Shown here: positions 17,144-26,658 of the stretch, piece after piece
Numbering within the stretch: the first letter of the stretch is position 1
Layout of the letters: the number at the start of each line of letters is the position of its first letter
From: Arthrobacter sp. SLBN-100
Lineage (GTDB): Bacteria > Actinomycetota > Actinomycetes > Actinomycetales > Micrococcaceae
Assembly: GCF_006715305.1 (NCBI RefSeq)
Contig: NZ_VFMY01000001.1
Coordinates: 1,550,001 to 1,614,000, forward strand
Reading direction: 5' to 3'
Length of the DNA stretch: 64,000 nt
Notes under the pieces: generated by a model
The model's input: only the letters and a program-made list of their open reading frames with translations
What the model was told of the DNA's origin: nothing
The model's database searches: none
Translations under genes and position numbers: made by a program

Positions 17144-19395
17144 TTCTTCGGCGCCTTCCGCGAGCCCACCTTCGTCGTCTTGCCGGGCTCGGCCACCGGG
17201 GGCGTACTGATGGACTCTGCTTCGCTGCTGGCGGTCTGGGTCAGCGCCGCAAGGGATGCAGCCACAGAGTGGTCCGGCTCAACTTCCGGAACGCTGTGGG
17301 CGCGCAGGACCACCAGGGACTTGGCCTCCACCGGCAGCGGCTGCCCGGCGTTGACGGGCTCGGTGTCCGCGTTCTGCCCGGCGGTGTCGATGATGACGTC
17401 CCAGGCAGGGGCGTACTCGTCTGACGGCAGAGTGAACTTGACCGTGTCGTCGTGCGCGTTGAAGTACAGCAGGAAGTTGACGTCGGTAATCCTGCGGCCC
17501 CGGCTGTCCTTACCCTGGATGCCGTCGCCGTTCAGGAACACGCCCACCGACCGGCCGAACCCGGCCTCCCAGGCCTCCGGTTTCATGTTTTCGCCCTCAG
17601 GGTCCAGCCATACGATGTCCGGAAGCCGCTCGCCCTCGCCCCGCAGGACGGGCCGGCCGTCGAAGAACCGGCTGCGGCGGAACGTCGGGTGCTTGGCGCG
17701 CAGGGCGTTCACTGCGGAGGTGAACTCGACCAGCGGCTGGTCGATGGACTCCCAGTTGATCCAGGTCAGCTCGGAGTCCTGGCAGTACCCGTTGTTGTTG
17801 CCCTGCTGGGTGCGGCCCAGCTCGTCGCCGTGCAGGAGCATGGGCACACCCTGGGACAGCAGCAGCGAGGCGATGAAGTTCCGCTGCTGGCGGGCCCGCA
17901 GACCGAGGACCTTCGGGTCGTCTGAGGGGCCTTCCACGCCGCAGTTCCACGAGCGGTTGTGGGATTCGCCGTCGTTGTTGTTCTCACCGTTCGCGTCGTT
18001 GTGCTTCTCGTTGTAGGACACCAGGTCCGCCAGGGTGAAGCCGTCGTGCGCGGTGACGAAGTTAATGGAGGCCACGGGGCGGCGGCCGGAGTGCTCGTAG
18101 AGGTCCGCGGAACCGGTAATGCGGGACGCGAACTCGCCCAGGGTGGCAGGTTCGCCGCGCCAGAAGTCACGGACGGTGTCGCGGTACTTGCCGTTCCATT
18201 CGGTCCACTGCGGCGGGAAGTTGCCCACCTGGTAGCCGCCCGGTCCAACGTCCCAGGGCTCCGCGATGAGCTTGACCTGGGAGACTACGGGGTCCTGCTG
18301 GATGAGTTCGAAGAAGGTGGAGAGCTTGTCCACATCGTAGAACTCACGGGCCAGGGTGGAGGCGAGGTCGAAGCGGAAGCCGTCCACGTGCATCTCTGAA
18401 ACCCAGTAGCGCAGCGAGTCCATCAGCAACTGCAGGGAGTGCGGCTGGCGGACGTTCAGGGAGTTGCCGGTGCCGGTGTAGTCCATGTAGTGCTTCTCGT
18501 CGCCCTCCATCAACCGGTAGTAGGCGGCGTTGTCGATGCCCTTGAAGGACAGGGTGGGGCCCAGGTGGTTGCCTTCGGCGGTGTGGTTGTACACCACATC
18601 CAGGATGACCTCGATGCCGGCCTTGTGCAGCGAACGGACCATGGCTTTGAAGTCCTGGACCTGCTGGCCGGTGTCGCCGGTGGAGCTGTAGGTGTTCTGC
18701 GGGGCGAAGAAGCCGATGGTGTTGTAGCCCCAGTAGTTGTTCAGGCCTTTGTCCTGCAGGGTGCCGTCGTTGACGAACTGGTGCACGGGCATCAGCTCGA
18801 TGGCGGTGACGCCGAGCTTCTGCAGGTGGGAGATGACGGCCGGGTGGGCCACGCCGGCGTACGTGCCGCGCTGTTCCTCGGGGATCTCCGGGTGCAGCTG
18901 GGTGAGGCCCTTGACGTGGGCTTCATAGATGACCGACTGGTGGTAGGGAATCCGCAGGTTCTGGTCGCCTTCCCAGTCGAAGAACGGGTTGATGACCACG
19001 CCCATCATCATGTGGCTGGCGGAGTCCTGGTTGTTGATGGACTCCGGCTCACCCAGGTTGTACGTGAACAGCGACGGGTCCCAGTCCACCTGGCCGTGGA
19101 CGGCCTTGGCGTAGGGGTCCAGCAGGAGCTTGTTCGGGTTGAAGCGGTTGCCGGAAGCAGGATCATAGGGGCCGTGGACGCGGTAGCCGTACTTCTGGCC
19201 GGGCTGGACCTGCGGAATGTAGCAGTGCCACACGTACCCGTCCACCTCGTCCACCGGAATGCGGGTTTCCTTGCCGTCGTCGTCAAAGAGGCAGAGCTCA
19301 ACTTTTTCGGCACGTTCGCTGAACAGGGCAAAGTTGGTGCCGGTTCCGTTGAACGTGGCGCCAAGGGGATAAGCCGATCCAGGCCAGACTTCCAT
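17140..19395 (-). CDS. glgX: Glycogen debranching enzyme GlgX/TreX
   Basis: Isoamylase-type GH13 enzyme hydrolysing alpha-1,6 branches of glycogen, supplying linear maltodextrins to TreY. 751 aa from the chosen start. An N-terminal CBM48 domain ([19 protein letters not shown]) is followed by the barrel with VVYNHTAEG, nucleophile segment [11 protein letters not shown], acid/base in LIAEPWDVG and [21 protein letters not shown] start at ATG 19395 because AAAGAGGAG precedes it and the 15 codons further upstream encode an unrelated Cys-rich stretch. A C-terminal Ser/Ala/Lys-rich tail of about 35 residues ends in [10 protein letters not shown]. Confidence 0.95.
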   Translation of the reverse strand: MEVWPGSAYPLGATFNGTGTNFALFSERAEKVELCLFDDDGKETRIPVDEVDGYVWHCYIPQVQPGQKYGYRVHGPYDPASGNRFNPNKLLLDPYAKAVHGQVDWDPSLFTYNLGEPESINNQDSASHMMMGVVINPFFDWEGDQNLRIPYHQSVIYEAHVKGLTQLHPEIPEEQRGTYAGVAHPAVISHLQKLGVTAIELMPVHQFVNDGTLQDKGLNNYWGYNTIGFFAPQNTYSSTGDTGQQVQDFKAMVRSLHKAGIEVILDVVYNHTAEGNHLGPTLSFKGIDNAAYYRLMEGDEKHYMDYTGTGNSLNVRQPHSLQLLMDSLRYWVSEMHVDGFRFDLASTLAREFYDVDKLSTFFELIQQDPVVSQVKLIAEPWDVGPGGYQVGNFPPQWTEWNGKYRDTVRDFWRGEPATLGEFASRITGSADLYEHSGRRPVASINFVTAHDGFTLADLVSYNEKHNDANGENNNDGESHNRSWNCGVEGPSDDPKVLGLRARQQRNFIASLLLSQGVPMLLHGDELGRTQQGNNNGYCQDSELTWINWESIDQPLVEFTSAVNALRAKHPTFRRSRFFDGRPVLRGEGERLPDIVWLDPEGENMKPEAWEAGFGRSVGVFLNGDGIQGKDSRGRRITDVNFLLYFNAHDDTVKFTLPSDEYAPAWDVIIDTAGQNADTEPVNAGQPLPVEAKSLVVLRAHSVPEVEPDHSVAASLAALTQTASSEAESISTPPVAEPGKTTKVGSRKAPKK

Positions 19396-19462
19396 AATGC
19401 TCCTCTTTATGATTCGGCAACAGCAGGCCATGGGACCCACTGCTGCCGGTGCGAACTAATGC

Positions 19463-21058
19463 CTACCGTAACGGCTGGGTGTGACTATTACGTTTCCCGG
19501 CCCCAGGGTTACTAAGCGTGCTTACTTTACCCCAAACCTGGGGTAAGGAATCGGCGATTCCGCCAGCAGCGATCGGCCCGCCGAGGCAGGCGTCCGACGC
19601 CGCCCTCCCGGCCCGGCCATGCAGCGCCGCTCCCAGCGCGGCGATCACCGCCCATCGCCCCTCCACTTTTATGCCCAACTTCCGGAAGCGTCCGACGTCG
19701 GAATCGGCCTGGGCGAGCAGCGCACCAATGACGCCGGCCAGGACATCACCGCTGCCGGCGGTGGCGAGCCATGGGGTGCCGTCCGCCTGGGCGAACACGT
19801 CCCCGGCGGGCGCGGCCACCAGCGTCGTGGCCCCCTTGAGCAGGACGGTGGCGCCAGTCAATGCGGCTGCCCGGCGGACGGCGGCAAGGGTGCACGCTTC
19901 CACGGCCGCCCGGTCCTCGTCGCCGCCCAGCCTCTTCAGGAGCGCGGCGAGCTCGCCGGCGTGCGGGGTCAGGATCACGTGCGGGGCCAGGACATCGGGA
20001 AGGGCGGGCAGCGCACCGGCGTCCGCCACCACCGGCAGGCCCGACTCGACGGCGTCGCCGGCGCGCTGCAGCTGCTCGTGGTCACCGGGGCCCATTCCCG
20101 AACCCACCAGCCAGGCCTGCACCCGGTTCTCGGCTACGGTGCCGGTACTGCAGACGACCTCCGGGCAGGATTGCCGCACCAGATGCGCAACCTCGGGCGG
20201 CCCCAAGTAGCGGACCATTCCCACTCCTGCTGCCAAGGCTCCCCTGCAGGCGAGGACGGCGGCGCCCGGATAGTCGGCGGAGCCCGCCACCACACCAAGG
20301 ACTCCCCGCGAATACTTGTGTGCCCGCCGCGAAGGGTGCGGGAGGAGGGCGGCGATGTCACCGTCGTCGAGCCGGCGCAGCTCCGGGGTTTCGAAGTTTT
20401 CCTCAATGCCGATGGGCACCACTTCCACCCGGCCGGCATAATCGGCGCCGGGATCGGCCAGCAGCCCGGTTTTGGCCGCTCCGAACGTGACGGTCAGGTC
20501 CGCGGAAAGTATTGGCAGGGACACCTCGCCGGTATCGGCGTCCACGCCGCTGGGCAGGTCGCACGCGACCACAATGCCCGCGTCCGTTTGCCGGGTCCAA
20601 GCGTCCGCAATGCCGGTGACCAGACTGGCGGCGCTCCCCCGCAGCCCGCCTTTCGCGCCCGTTCCCAGCACGGCATCAATGACGACGTCGGCGCGCGCCG
20701 TGTCTGCAGCCAGCTCGCCGGGTGCCGCGTCACTGAGGTGCCGGACGCGGCCGCCGGCCCGCTCGAAAGCAGCCAAAGCCTGGGGATGGGCGGAGTCCGC
20801 GGTGAGGATCGCCGTCGTACGCATGCCCCGGGCGGCAAGGAAGGCGGCGGCATAAAGGCCGTCCCCGCCGTTGTTGCCCTTGCCCGTGAGCACCATCAGG
20901 GAAGAGCCGTAGATGCGAAGGCTGCGGGCCTTCAGCTCCCGGATGACCGCGACGGCCAGTCCGTGTGCGGCGCGCTGCATGAGGACATCGCCGAGTCCGG
21001 CAGCGAGGAGTGGTTCCTCTGCGTGCCGAACCTGGGTTCCGGTGTAGGCGTTGATCAC
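19463..21058 (-). CDS. nnr: Bifunctional NAD(P)H-hydrate epimerase/dehydratase
   Basis: Repairs hydrated NADH and NADPH. 531 aa with two domains: the N-terminal YjeF_N epimerase (about 1-215; LMQRAAHGLA, GKGNNGGDGLYAAAFL, CDLPSGVDADTGEV) and the C-terminal ribokinase-like ADP-dependent dehydratase (about 235-515; SRGVLGVVAGSADYPGAA, ILTPHAGELAALL, TVLLKGATTLVAAP, WLATAGSGDVLAGVIGAL). It starts with GTG 26 bp after the acpS stop on the same strand, an adjacency common in bacteria. glgX begins 67 bp downstream. Confidence 0.94.
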   Translation of the reverse strand: MINAYTGTQVRHAEEPLLAAGLGDVLMQRAAHGLAVAVIRELKARSLRIYGSSLMVLTGKGNNGGDGLYAAAFLAARGMRTTAILTADSAHPQALAAFERAGGRVRHLSDAAPGELAADTARADVVIDAVLGTGAKGGLRGSAASLVTGIADAWTRQTDAGIVVACDLPSGVDADTGEVSLPILSADLTVTFGAAKTGLLADPGADYAGRVEVVPIGIEENFETPELRRLDDGDIAALLPHPSRRAHKYSRGVLGVVAGSADYPGAAVLACRGALAAGVGMVRYLGPPEVAHLVRQSCPEVVCSTGTVAENRVQAWLVGSGMGPGDHEQLQRAGDAVESGLPVVADAGALPALPDVLAPHVILTPHAGELAALLKRLGGDEDRAAVEACTLAAVRRAAALTGATVLLKGATTLVAAPAGDVFAQADGTPWLATAGSGDVLAGVIGALLAQADSDVGRFRKLGIKVEGRWAVIAALGAALHGRAGRAASDACLGGPIAAGGIADSLPQVWGKVSTLSNPGAGKRNSHTQPLR

Positions 21059-21084
21059 GGTGTCAGTGGCGAAGGCCCGCCGGT

Positions 21085-21432
21085 TCAGCCTTCGGCCAGG
21101 ACCGTGGCGGTGGCGATGCCGCCGTCGTGGCTGATGGAGAGGTGCCAGCGCTTGACGCCCTTGGCCTCGGCGACGGCCAGCACGGTGCCCTTGACCTGGA
21201 CGGTGGGGCCGTTGTGGTCCAGCCCGATCCAGCAGTCCTGCCAGTTCATGCCGGCCGGCGCACCGAGGACCTTGGCCACAGCTTCCTTCGCAGCGAACCG
21301 TGCAGCAAGGGAGCGGGTGTTCAGCTCGCGCTCGGCCGGAACGAACAAACGGTCCCGGAGGCCGGGGGTGCGCTCAAGCTGGCGGCCGAACCGCTCGATG
21401 TCTACAACGTCTACGCCAATGCCAACAATCAT
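21085..21432 (-). CDS. acpS: Holo-acyl-carrier-protein synthase
   Basis: Transfers 4'-phosphopantetheine from CoA to a serine of acyl carrier protein; 115 aa, typical of the trimeric AcpS family. The magnesium-binding Asp is in [12 protein letters not shown] at the N-terminus and the catalytic Glu in [15 protein letters not shown]. The C-terminal segment [20 protein letters not shown] is conserved. First gene of acpS-nnr, with a TAGAGT box 6 nt before its ATG. Confidence 0.95.
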   Translation of the reverse strand: MIVGIGVDVVDIERFGRQLERTPGLRDRLFVPAERELNTRSLAARFAAKEAVAKVLGAPAGMNWQDCWIGLDHNGPTVQVKGTVLAVAEAKGVKRWHLSISHDGGIATATVLAEG

Positions 21433-21438
21433 GGCACT

Positions 21439-21444
21439 ACTCTA
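21439..21444 (-). promoter_or_regulatory. -10 box of acpS, leaderless-type
   Basis: TAGAGT on the minus strand followed by AGTGCC and then the ATG at 21432 (6-nt gap). No Shine-Dalgarno sequence can fit. Confidence 0.5.
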
Positions 21445-21474
21445 CGGTGACGCTGCGCTACTGGCCTGACCACC

Positions 21475-21516
21475 GCGCAGCGCAGGAGAGGTTAGGCGCA
21501 GCGCAGGAGACGTTAA
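21475..21516. repeat. Two tandem copies of a 21-bp repeat
   Basis: GCGCAGCGCAGGAGAGGTTAG at 21475 is followed directly by a copy at 21496 with two changes. It lies between the acpS promoter and the glmS terminator. No function is evident. Confidence 0.6.
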
Positions 21517-21521
21517 AAACG

Positions 21522-21551
21522 GAAACCCCGGGTAGTTAAACCCGGGGTTTC
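21522..21551 (-). terminator. Intrinsic terminator of glmS
   Basis: GAAACCCCGGGT and its complement ACCCGGGGTTTC form a 12-bp perfect stem with a short A/T loop, 20 bp after the glmS stop. On the minus strand it is followed by CGTTTTTAA, a true U-run. The clearest intrinsic terminator in the window. Confidence 0.9.
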
Positions 21552-21571
21552 AACTGTCCGAAGACAAGCAG

Positions 21572-23458
21572 TTACTCCACGGTGACGCTCTTGGCGAGGT
21601 TGCGGGGCTGGTCCACGTCGTAGCCCTTGGCGGCGGCGAGTTCCGCGGCGAAGATCTGCAGCGGGACAGTGGTCAGCAGCGGCATGAGCAGGACCGGCGT
21701 TTCGGGGACGTAGAAGACGTGCTCGGCGTACGCCTTGACGGCTTCGTCGCCTTCCTCGGCGATGACCAGGGTGCGGGCGCCGCGGGCGCGGACTTCCTGG
21801 ATGTTGCTGATCACCTTGGCATGCAGCGATTCGCGGCCGCGGGGGGACGGGACCACCACGAACACCGGCTGGCCTTCATCGATCAGCGCGATGGGGCCGT
21901 GCTTGAGCTCGCCCGCGGCGAAGCCCTCGGCATGGATGTACGCGATTTCCTTCAGCTTCAAAGCGCCCTCGAGGGCCACCGGGTAGCCGACGTGGCGGCC
22001 CAGGAACAGCACCGACTTCTCGTTGGCCATGCTGCGGGCGAGCTCGCGGAGGGGACCTGCGTTGTCCAGGATCTTCTGGATTTTGGCGGGGATCTTATTC
22101 AGGTCCGCGAGGACGTCCTTGATCTGGCCGGAGAAGATGTTCCCGCGCAGCTGCGCCAGGTACAGGCCCAGCAGGTACGCGGCGGTGATCTGGGCCAGGA
22201 ACGCCTTGGTGGAGGCCACCGCGATTTCCGGTCCGGCGTGCGTGTAGAGCACGGCGTCGGACTCGCGCGGGATGGTGGAGCCGTTGGTGTTGCAGATGGA
22301 GATGGTTTTCGCGCCCTGTTCCCGGGCGTAGCGGACGGCCATCAGGGTGTCCATGGTCTCGCCGGACTGGCTGATGGACACCACCAGGGTGTTCGCGTCC
22401 AGGATCGGGTCCCGGTAGCGGAACTCGTGCGCGAGCTCCACCTCGGTGGGGATCCGGCACCAGTTCTCGATCGCGTACTTGGCCACGGTGCCGGCGTAGG
22501 CCGCCGTGCCGCAGGCGAGCACGATGATCTTGTTGACCTGCTTCAGCAGCTGCGGGTCGATCCGGACCTCGTCCAGGGTCAGTTTGCCGTTGACGTCGGA
22601 ACGGCCCAGCAGGGTCTGCGCCACGGCGTCGGGCTGGTCATGGATTTCCTTCTCCATGAACGAGCTGAACCCGCCCTTCTCCGCCGAGGCCGGGTCCCAG
22701 TCCACGTGGTATTCCTTGCCCTCAGCCGGGTTGCCGTAGAAGTCGGTGATCTCCACCGTGTCCGCGGTGATGGTGACGATCTGGTCCTGGCCCAGCTCCA
22801 CGGCGCGGCGGGTGTAGTCGATGAACCCGGACACGTCCGAGCCCAGGAAGTTCTCCCCTTCGCCCAGGCCCACCACCAGGGGTGAGTTGCGGCGGGCGGC
22901 GACCACGACGTCGGGCTGTTCCGCGTGGACAGCGAGCAGGGTGAAGGCGCCTTCCAGGCGCTGGCAGGCAAGCTCCATGGCGCGGGTCAGGCCGCCGTTG
23001 GACGTATCGCCGCCGAGCTTGTTCCGGAAAATGTCCGCCAGCAGCGCCGCCGCCACTTCGGTGTCCGTCTCGGACAGGAACTTCACGCCCTTGTCCAGCA
23101 GTTCAAGCTTGAGTTCGGCAAAGTTTTCGATGATGCCGTTGTGGATGACGGCGAGCCTGCCGTCGTCGGCCAGGTGCGGGTGGGCGTTCCGGTCCGTCGG
23201 CCCGCCATGGGTGGCCCAGCGCGTGTGGCCGATCCCGGTGGCCGCCTCCGGCAGCGGATGGGCTTCCAGCTCGGCAATCAGGTTGCTCAGCTTGCCCGAC
23301 TTCTTCCGGGATTCAATCAAGCCCTGGGACACAACAGCGACCCCTGCGGAGTCATAGCCCCGGTACTCCAGGCGGCGCAGTCCTTCAAGGACCACGTCCA
23401 GCGCACTGTGACTTCCGCCGTTACCAGAACGGCCCACGTATCCTACGATTCCACACAT
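21572..23458 (-). CDS. glmS: Glutamine-fructose-6-phosphate aminotransferase (isomerizing)
   Basis: Makes glucosamine 6-phosphate from fructose 6-phosphate and glutamine, the entry to UDP-GlcNAc for peptidoglycan and MshA. 628 aa. The N-terminal glutaminase domain begins MCGIVGYVG with the nucleophile Cys2, and has [21 protein letters not shown]. Two SIS domains follow ([40 protein letters not shown]), and the C-terminus is the invariant [11 protein letters not shown]. No glmS ribozyme is present upstream: the start codon is 7 nt from TAGTCT, leaving no leader. Confidence 0.97.
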   Translation of the reverse strand: MCGIVGYVGRSGNGGSHSALDVVLEGLRRLEYRGYDSAGVAVVSQGLIESRKKSGKLSNLIAELEAHPLPEAATGIGHTRWATHGGPTDRNAHPHLADDGRLAVIHNGIIENFAELKLELLDKGVKFLSETDTEVAAALLADIFRNKLGGDTSNGGLTRAMELACQRLEGAFTLLAVHAEQPDVVVAARRNSPLVVGLGEGENFLGSDVSGFIDYTRRAVELGQDQIVTITADTVEITDFYGNPAEGKEYHVDWDPASAEKGGFSSFMEKEIHDQPDAVAQTLLGRSDVNGKLTLDEVRIDPQLLKQVNKIIVLACGTAAYAGTVAKYAIENWCRIPTEVELAHEFRYRDPILDANTLVVSISQSGETMDTLMAVRYAREQGAKTISICNTNGSTIPRESDAVLYTHAGPEIAVASTKAFLAQITAAYLLGLYLAQLRGNIFSGQIKDVLADLNKIPAKIQKILDNAGPLRELARSMANEKSVLFLGRHVGYPVALEGALKLKEIAYIHAEGFAAGELKHGPIALIDEGQPVFVVVPSPRGRESLHAKVISNIQEVRARGARTLVIAEEGDEAVKAYAEHVFYVPETPVLLMPLLTTVPLQIFAAELAAAKGYDVDQPRNLAKSVTVE

Positions 23459-23465
23459 AGCCTCA

Positions 23466-23471
23466 AGACTA
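23466..23471 (-). promoter_or_regulatory. -10 box of glmS, leaderless-type
   Basis: TAGTCT, then TGAGGCT, then the ATG of glmS (7-nt gap). Nearly identical in layout to truA (TAGACT, TGAGTCT, ATG). Confidence 0.55.
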
Positions 23472-23583
23472 TCGGCAGGGGTGCTTCAGATCTAAACCGG
23501 GACGCCGGGGCACGGGGCCGCTTCTGTTGCGTCTCCCGGTGTGCTCCAGCGCACACGCATTTCGCTATGTGCCGGGCGCGGGG

Positions 23584-23589
23584 CAGAAT
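23584..23589 (+). promoter_or_regulatory. -10 box of coaA, leaderless-type
   Basis: CAGAAT followed by CTCTAAC and the GTG at 23597 (7-nt gap). The first base departs from TANNNT, but the surrounding bases mirror the alr start. It faces the glmS promoter across a 138-bp divergent region. Confidence 0.45.
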
Positions 23590-23596
23590 CTCTAAC

Positions 23597-24562
23597 GTGA
23601 CTGTGCAACGCAATGAGGCGAACGGCGAAGGTGTCTCCCCGTTCGTTGAGCTGGACCGGCAGACCTGGTCCCGGCTCGCTGACGAGATGGAACAGCCTCT
23701 TAACGAGGAGGATATTTTCCGTCTCCGCGGCCTTGGCGACCCCCTGGACCTCAAGGAAGTCCGGGAGGTCTACCTTCCGCTTTCCAGGCTCCTGCACTTG
23801 TATGTCGAGGCCGCCGGCCAGCTGCACGCCGCCACCACCACCTTCCTGGGCGAACAGACCCAGCGCACACCGTTTGTGATCGGCGTGGCGGGATCTGTGG
23901 CCGTGGGCAAGTCCACCATCGCCCGCGTGCTCCGCGAAATGCTGCGGCGCTGGCCCGGCACACCCAATGTGGAACTCATCACCACGGACGGTTTCCTGTA
24001 TCCGCTGGCGGAGTTGAAGCGGCGGCAGCTGCTGGAGCGCAAGGGCTTCCCGGAGTCCTATGACCGCCGGGCTCTGCTGCGTTTTGTGAGCGAAATCAAG
24101 AGCGGCGCCGAGGAAGTCCGGGCGCCCTGGTACTCGCACGTCACCTACGACATCGTTCCGGGCAAGGAAGTGGTGGTCCGCCGGCCGGACGTGCTGATCG
24201 TGGAAGGGCTGAACGTCCTGGCGCCGGCCCGGCCGCGGCATGACGGCAAGCAGGGGCTGGCGCTGAGCGATTTCTTCGACTTCTCCATCTATGTGGACGC
24301 CAAGACCTCCTTCATCGAAGAGTGGTACGTGGACAGGTTCCGGAAGCTGCGCAGCACGGCCTTCGCCCAGCCGGAGTCCTACTTCCACCGGTATGCGAGC
24401 CTGTCCGATGACGAGGCTGAGAGCACCGCGCGCGACATCTGGAAGCGGATCAACGAGCCCAACCTGGAGGAGAACGTCCTCCCCACGCGTGGCCGGGCCC
24501 AGCTGGTGCTCACCAAAGAGATAGACCACTCGATCCGCCGCATGCTGCTCCGGAAGGTTTAG
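23597..24562 (+). CDS. coaA: Pantothenate kinase, type I
   Basis: ATP-dependent phosphorylation of pantothenate, the committed step of CoA synthesis. 321 aa. P-loop [17 protein letters not shown] near residue 97, then [11 protein letters not shown] and [16 protein letters not shown], all type I signatures; the C-terminus has [14 protein letters not shown] with basic residues. The frame stays open far upstream across glmS antisense; I start at GTG 23597, where the protein reads [12 protein letters not shown] and a leaderless-type box is correctly placed. The next gene follows after 5 nt. Confidence 0.95.
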   Translation: MTVQRNEANGEGVSPFVELDRQTWSRLADEMEQPLNEEDIFRLRGLGDPLDLKEVREVYLPLSRLLHLYVEAAGQLHAATTTFLGEQTQRTPFVIGVAGSVAVGKSTIARVLREMLRRWPGTPNVELITTDGFLYPLAELKRRQLLERKGFPESYDRRALLRFVSEIKSGAEEVRAPWYSHVTYDIVPGKEVVVRRPDVLIVEGLNVLAPARPRHDGKQGLALSDFFDFSIYVDAKTSFIEEWYVDRFRKLRSTAFAQPESYFHRYASLSDDEAESTARDIWKRINEPNLEENVLPTRGRAQLVLTKEIDHSIRRMLLRKV

Positions 24563-24567
24563 CACAG

Positions 24568-25443
24568 GTGTGCTACCACTGCGCTCCTGCCGCCGGAGCC
24601 GCAGGGACGGCGACCAGCCGGCGCAGCTTCGCCCGCTTCCTCGCCGCAGGAGCAGGGCTCACTGTCCTGGCTGCCTGCACGCCTGCGGCACCCGAGCCGG
24701 TGGCGCCGTCGTCGGCCTCCCCTGCTGCGTCACCGTCGCCTTCCGTCACGCCGGCAACCACGACGGCGGAGGGCACCGCGGCGGCTCCCCCACCTCCTGA
24801 GGCGTCCCCCACGCCGTCGCCCTCCTTAGCCCTGCCGCGGCAGCTCTCCCTCACTGATCCGTCGAGCCCGTGGCTGGTAGTCAACAAGCACCGGCCGCTG
24901 GTTCCGGCGGACTACGTGCCGGCTGATTTGGTGCAGCCCGCCATCGCGACGACTGCGTCCGGGGAGTCCGCGCTGCTGAACAGCACGACGGCGGCCGCCG
25001 CTGAGGCGATGTTCGCGGCCGCGGCGCAGGAAGGGGTGGCAATGGTCCTGGCGAGCGGGTACCGCTCCTATGGGACGCAGGTGGCCACCTACAACGGGTA
25101 CGTCGCCTCGCGGGGCCAGGCCGACGCGGATACGGCCAGCGCGCGGCCCGGTTACTCGGAGCACCAGACCGGCTGGGCGTTCGATATCGCCGACGGCGGT
25201 GGCGCGTGCAGCTTCCAGCCGTGCTTCGCGGACCAGCCCGCGGCCGTGTGGGTCAAGGCGAACGGGCACCGGTTCGGGTTTGTGGTGCGGTATCCGTGGA
25301 TGTTCCACCCCATCACGGGGTATTACTACGAGCCGTGGCACCTGCGGTACATCGGGGTGGAGGCTGCCACGGACATGGTGAGCCGCGGCATTTTCACGCT
25401 GGAGGAGTACTTCGCGGTCGACGCGGCGCCGGGGTATTTGTGA
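24568..25443 (+). CDS. Exported D-alanyl-D-alanine carboxypeptidase, VanY/M15B family, probable Tat lipoprotein
   Basis: 291 aa. The N-terminus has a twin-arginine motif followed by a hydrophobic stretch and lipobox (TSRRSFARFLAAGAG, then LTVLAAC), so export by Tat and lipid attachment at the Cys are predicted. A Pro/Ser/Thr/Ala-rich linker of about 60 residues precedes the peptidase domain. Zinc-peptidase marks are ASGYRSYGTQ, GYSEHQTGWAFDIAD (His and Asp ligands) and EPWHLRYIG (catalytic Glu and third ligand). It would trim the terminal D-Ala of peptidoglycan stem peptides outside the membrane. GTG start 5 nt after coaA, likely co-transcribed. Confidence 0.88.
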   Translation: MCYHCAPAAGAAGTATSRRSFARFLAAGAGLTVLAACTPAAPEPVAPSSASPAASPSPSVTPATTTAEGTAAAPPPPEASPTPSPSLALPRQLSLTDPSSPWLVVNKHRPLVPADYVPADLVQPAIATTASGESALLNSTTAAAAEAMFAAAAQEGVAMVLASGYRSYGTQVATYNGYVASRGQADADTASARPGYSEHQTGWAFDIADGGGACSFQPCFADQPAAVWVKANGHRFGFVVRYPWMFHPITGYYYEPWHLRYIGVEAATDMVSRGIFTLEEYFAVDAAPGYL

Positions 25444-25566
25444 CAAGCGGCCGAATTAGACTGCAAATTCTGACACGCTTAATTTCCGTCTGCTCGTATG
25501 CCGTTGCTTCCTCAAGTCTTGCGAAGGATTTGTGCCACCTACATGGTTATTGATAGCTGCGTCTCA

Positions 25567-25572
25567 TAGATT
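25567..25572 (+). promoter_or_regulatory. -10 box of the nitroreductase-like gene, leaderless-type
   Basis: TAGATT followed by GACGAC and ATG 25579 (6-nt gap). The 135-bp gap upstream is noticeably AT-richer than the surroundings. Confidence 0.5.
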
Positions 25573-25578
25573 GACGAC

Positions 25579-26658
25579 ATGGTTATGGATGCCGGAGCCC
25601 TTTGGCTCGACCTCGTGGAGGACGTTCGCTGGTATCCCTCACCGCATAACTCCCAGCCGATCAAGCTGAGGGCCATCAGTGACACGGCGGCAGTTGTTTA
25701 TTATGATCTTGACCTCGGATTGCCTGCCGAATCGTTTGGTATCCCTTTTGGCCATGTCTGTGCAGGCGTCTTCTTAGAGTCCTTATCTGTGGTCGCGGCA
25801 GCCCGCGGCTACAGGACAATAGAATTCCTCGAACATTCGGAAATGGATTTCGCTGCCGCAGACCGCTTGCATCGTATTGGGACAGTGCGATTGGAACCCG
25901 TCCCCGAGGACGACGAGTTGCAGTCCGCGGCTCAACATCGGTTCGTGGCCTTCCGGTCCAGAATGACTTCCCGCCGTCCTTATGACAGCAGGATTGTGGG
26001 CAATGAGATTCTCACGGGGGCGTCGGCAATCGCCGCCGCGCAAGGATACAAATTCCGCTCGACTACCGACGCCCGCATTGTTTCTTTACTTGTGCAAATC
26101 AATCAGAAGACCCTGTTTTCCGACTTGCGCAATGATGCCGTCTACGCCGAGATTATGCATTGGCTGCGGTTCTCGAAGGAGGAAGCGGCCGCGCTGGCCG
26201 ACGGTCTGAGTGCAGAAACCATGATCATGCCGGGTCCCGTGCTTCGTTTCGCCATGCGGCACCGCGGCTTGTGGTCCTTCCCCGTAATCGGCGGCTTAAT
26301 CAGAGCCATCTACTTGCGCACCATGCGCGGGGTGCGGCAGCTCGGGTGGCTCGAAGGCCCGTTCGACGAACCGGCGGATTACTTGGAAGCCGGGCGTACG
26401 TTCATGCGGGTCTGGCTATTCTTCTCTGAAAAAGGCGTGTGTCTTCATCCCTTCGGCACTGTCATCACCAACCCGGCCTCTCACGCCGAATTCGTTCGGG
26501 CGGCGGGAATCAATGAAACCGCGGGCAGAATGGCCTGGATGCTCTTCAGGTTCGGATACAGCGCCACTCCTCCAGCCGCGCACCGCCGCCCGGCCACCTC
26601 GACCCTGCTTAGTCCATTGCCTGAGGACACATCACTACAGGAGCCCCTCCGTGAATAA
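25579..26658 (+). CDS. Nitroreductase-fold protein, function unknown
   Basis: 359 aa. The N-terminal WYPSPHNSQPIKL matches the FMN-phosphate-contacting segment of nitroreductase-fold proteins (S-x-H-N-x-Q-P), and FRSRMTSRRPYDSR is the second conserved segment of the larger Acg/Rv3131-like variants. WLFFSEKGVCLHPFGTVITNP near the C-terminus also fits that fold. The middle region (about 185-260) holds hydrophobic stretches (LWSFPVIGGLIRAIYL) unusual in soluble nitroreductases. It overlaps the downstream adenylate-forming gene by 8 nt, so the pair is an operon. An oxidation or reduction in an undescribed two-enzyme pathway is plausible; no substrate can be named. Confidence 0.7.
   Translation: MVMDAGALWLDLVEDVRWYPSPHNSQPIKLRAISDTAAVVYYDLDLGLPAESFGIPFGHVCAGVFLESLSVVAAARGYRTIEFLEHSEMDFAAADRLHRIGTVRLEPVPEDDELQSAAQHRFVAFRSRMTSRRPYDSRIVGNEILTGASAIAAAQGYKFRSTTDARIVSLLVQINQKTLFSDLRNDAVYAEIMHWLRFSKEEAAALADGLSAETMIMPGPVLRFAMRHRGLWSFPVIGGLIRAIYLRTMRGVRQLGWLEGPFDEPADYLEAGRTFMRVWLFFSEKGVCLHPFGTVITNPASHAEFVRAAGINETAGRMAWMLFRFGYSATPPAAHRRPATSTLLSPLPEDTSLQEPLRE

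Noticed and set aside
19619..21469. 616-codon plus-strand frame opposite nnr and acpS
   Set aside because: Spans two real genes on the other strand and has no domain signature.
22925..23596. Long N-terminal extension of coaA
   Set aside because: 224 extra codons antisense to glmS; type I pantothenate kinases are about 310-320 aa, which fits GTG 23597.
23459..23596. glmS ribozyme or riboswitch upstream of glmS
   Set aside because: The gap is only 138 bp, contains a second divergent promoter, and the glmS -10 box is 7 nt from the start codon, leaving no leader RNA.
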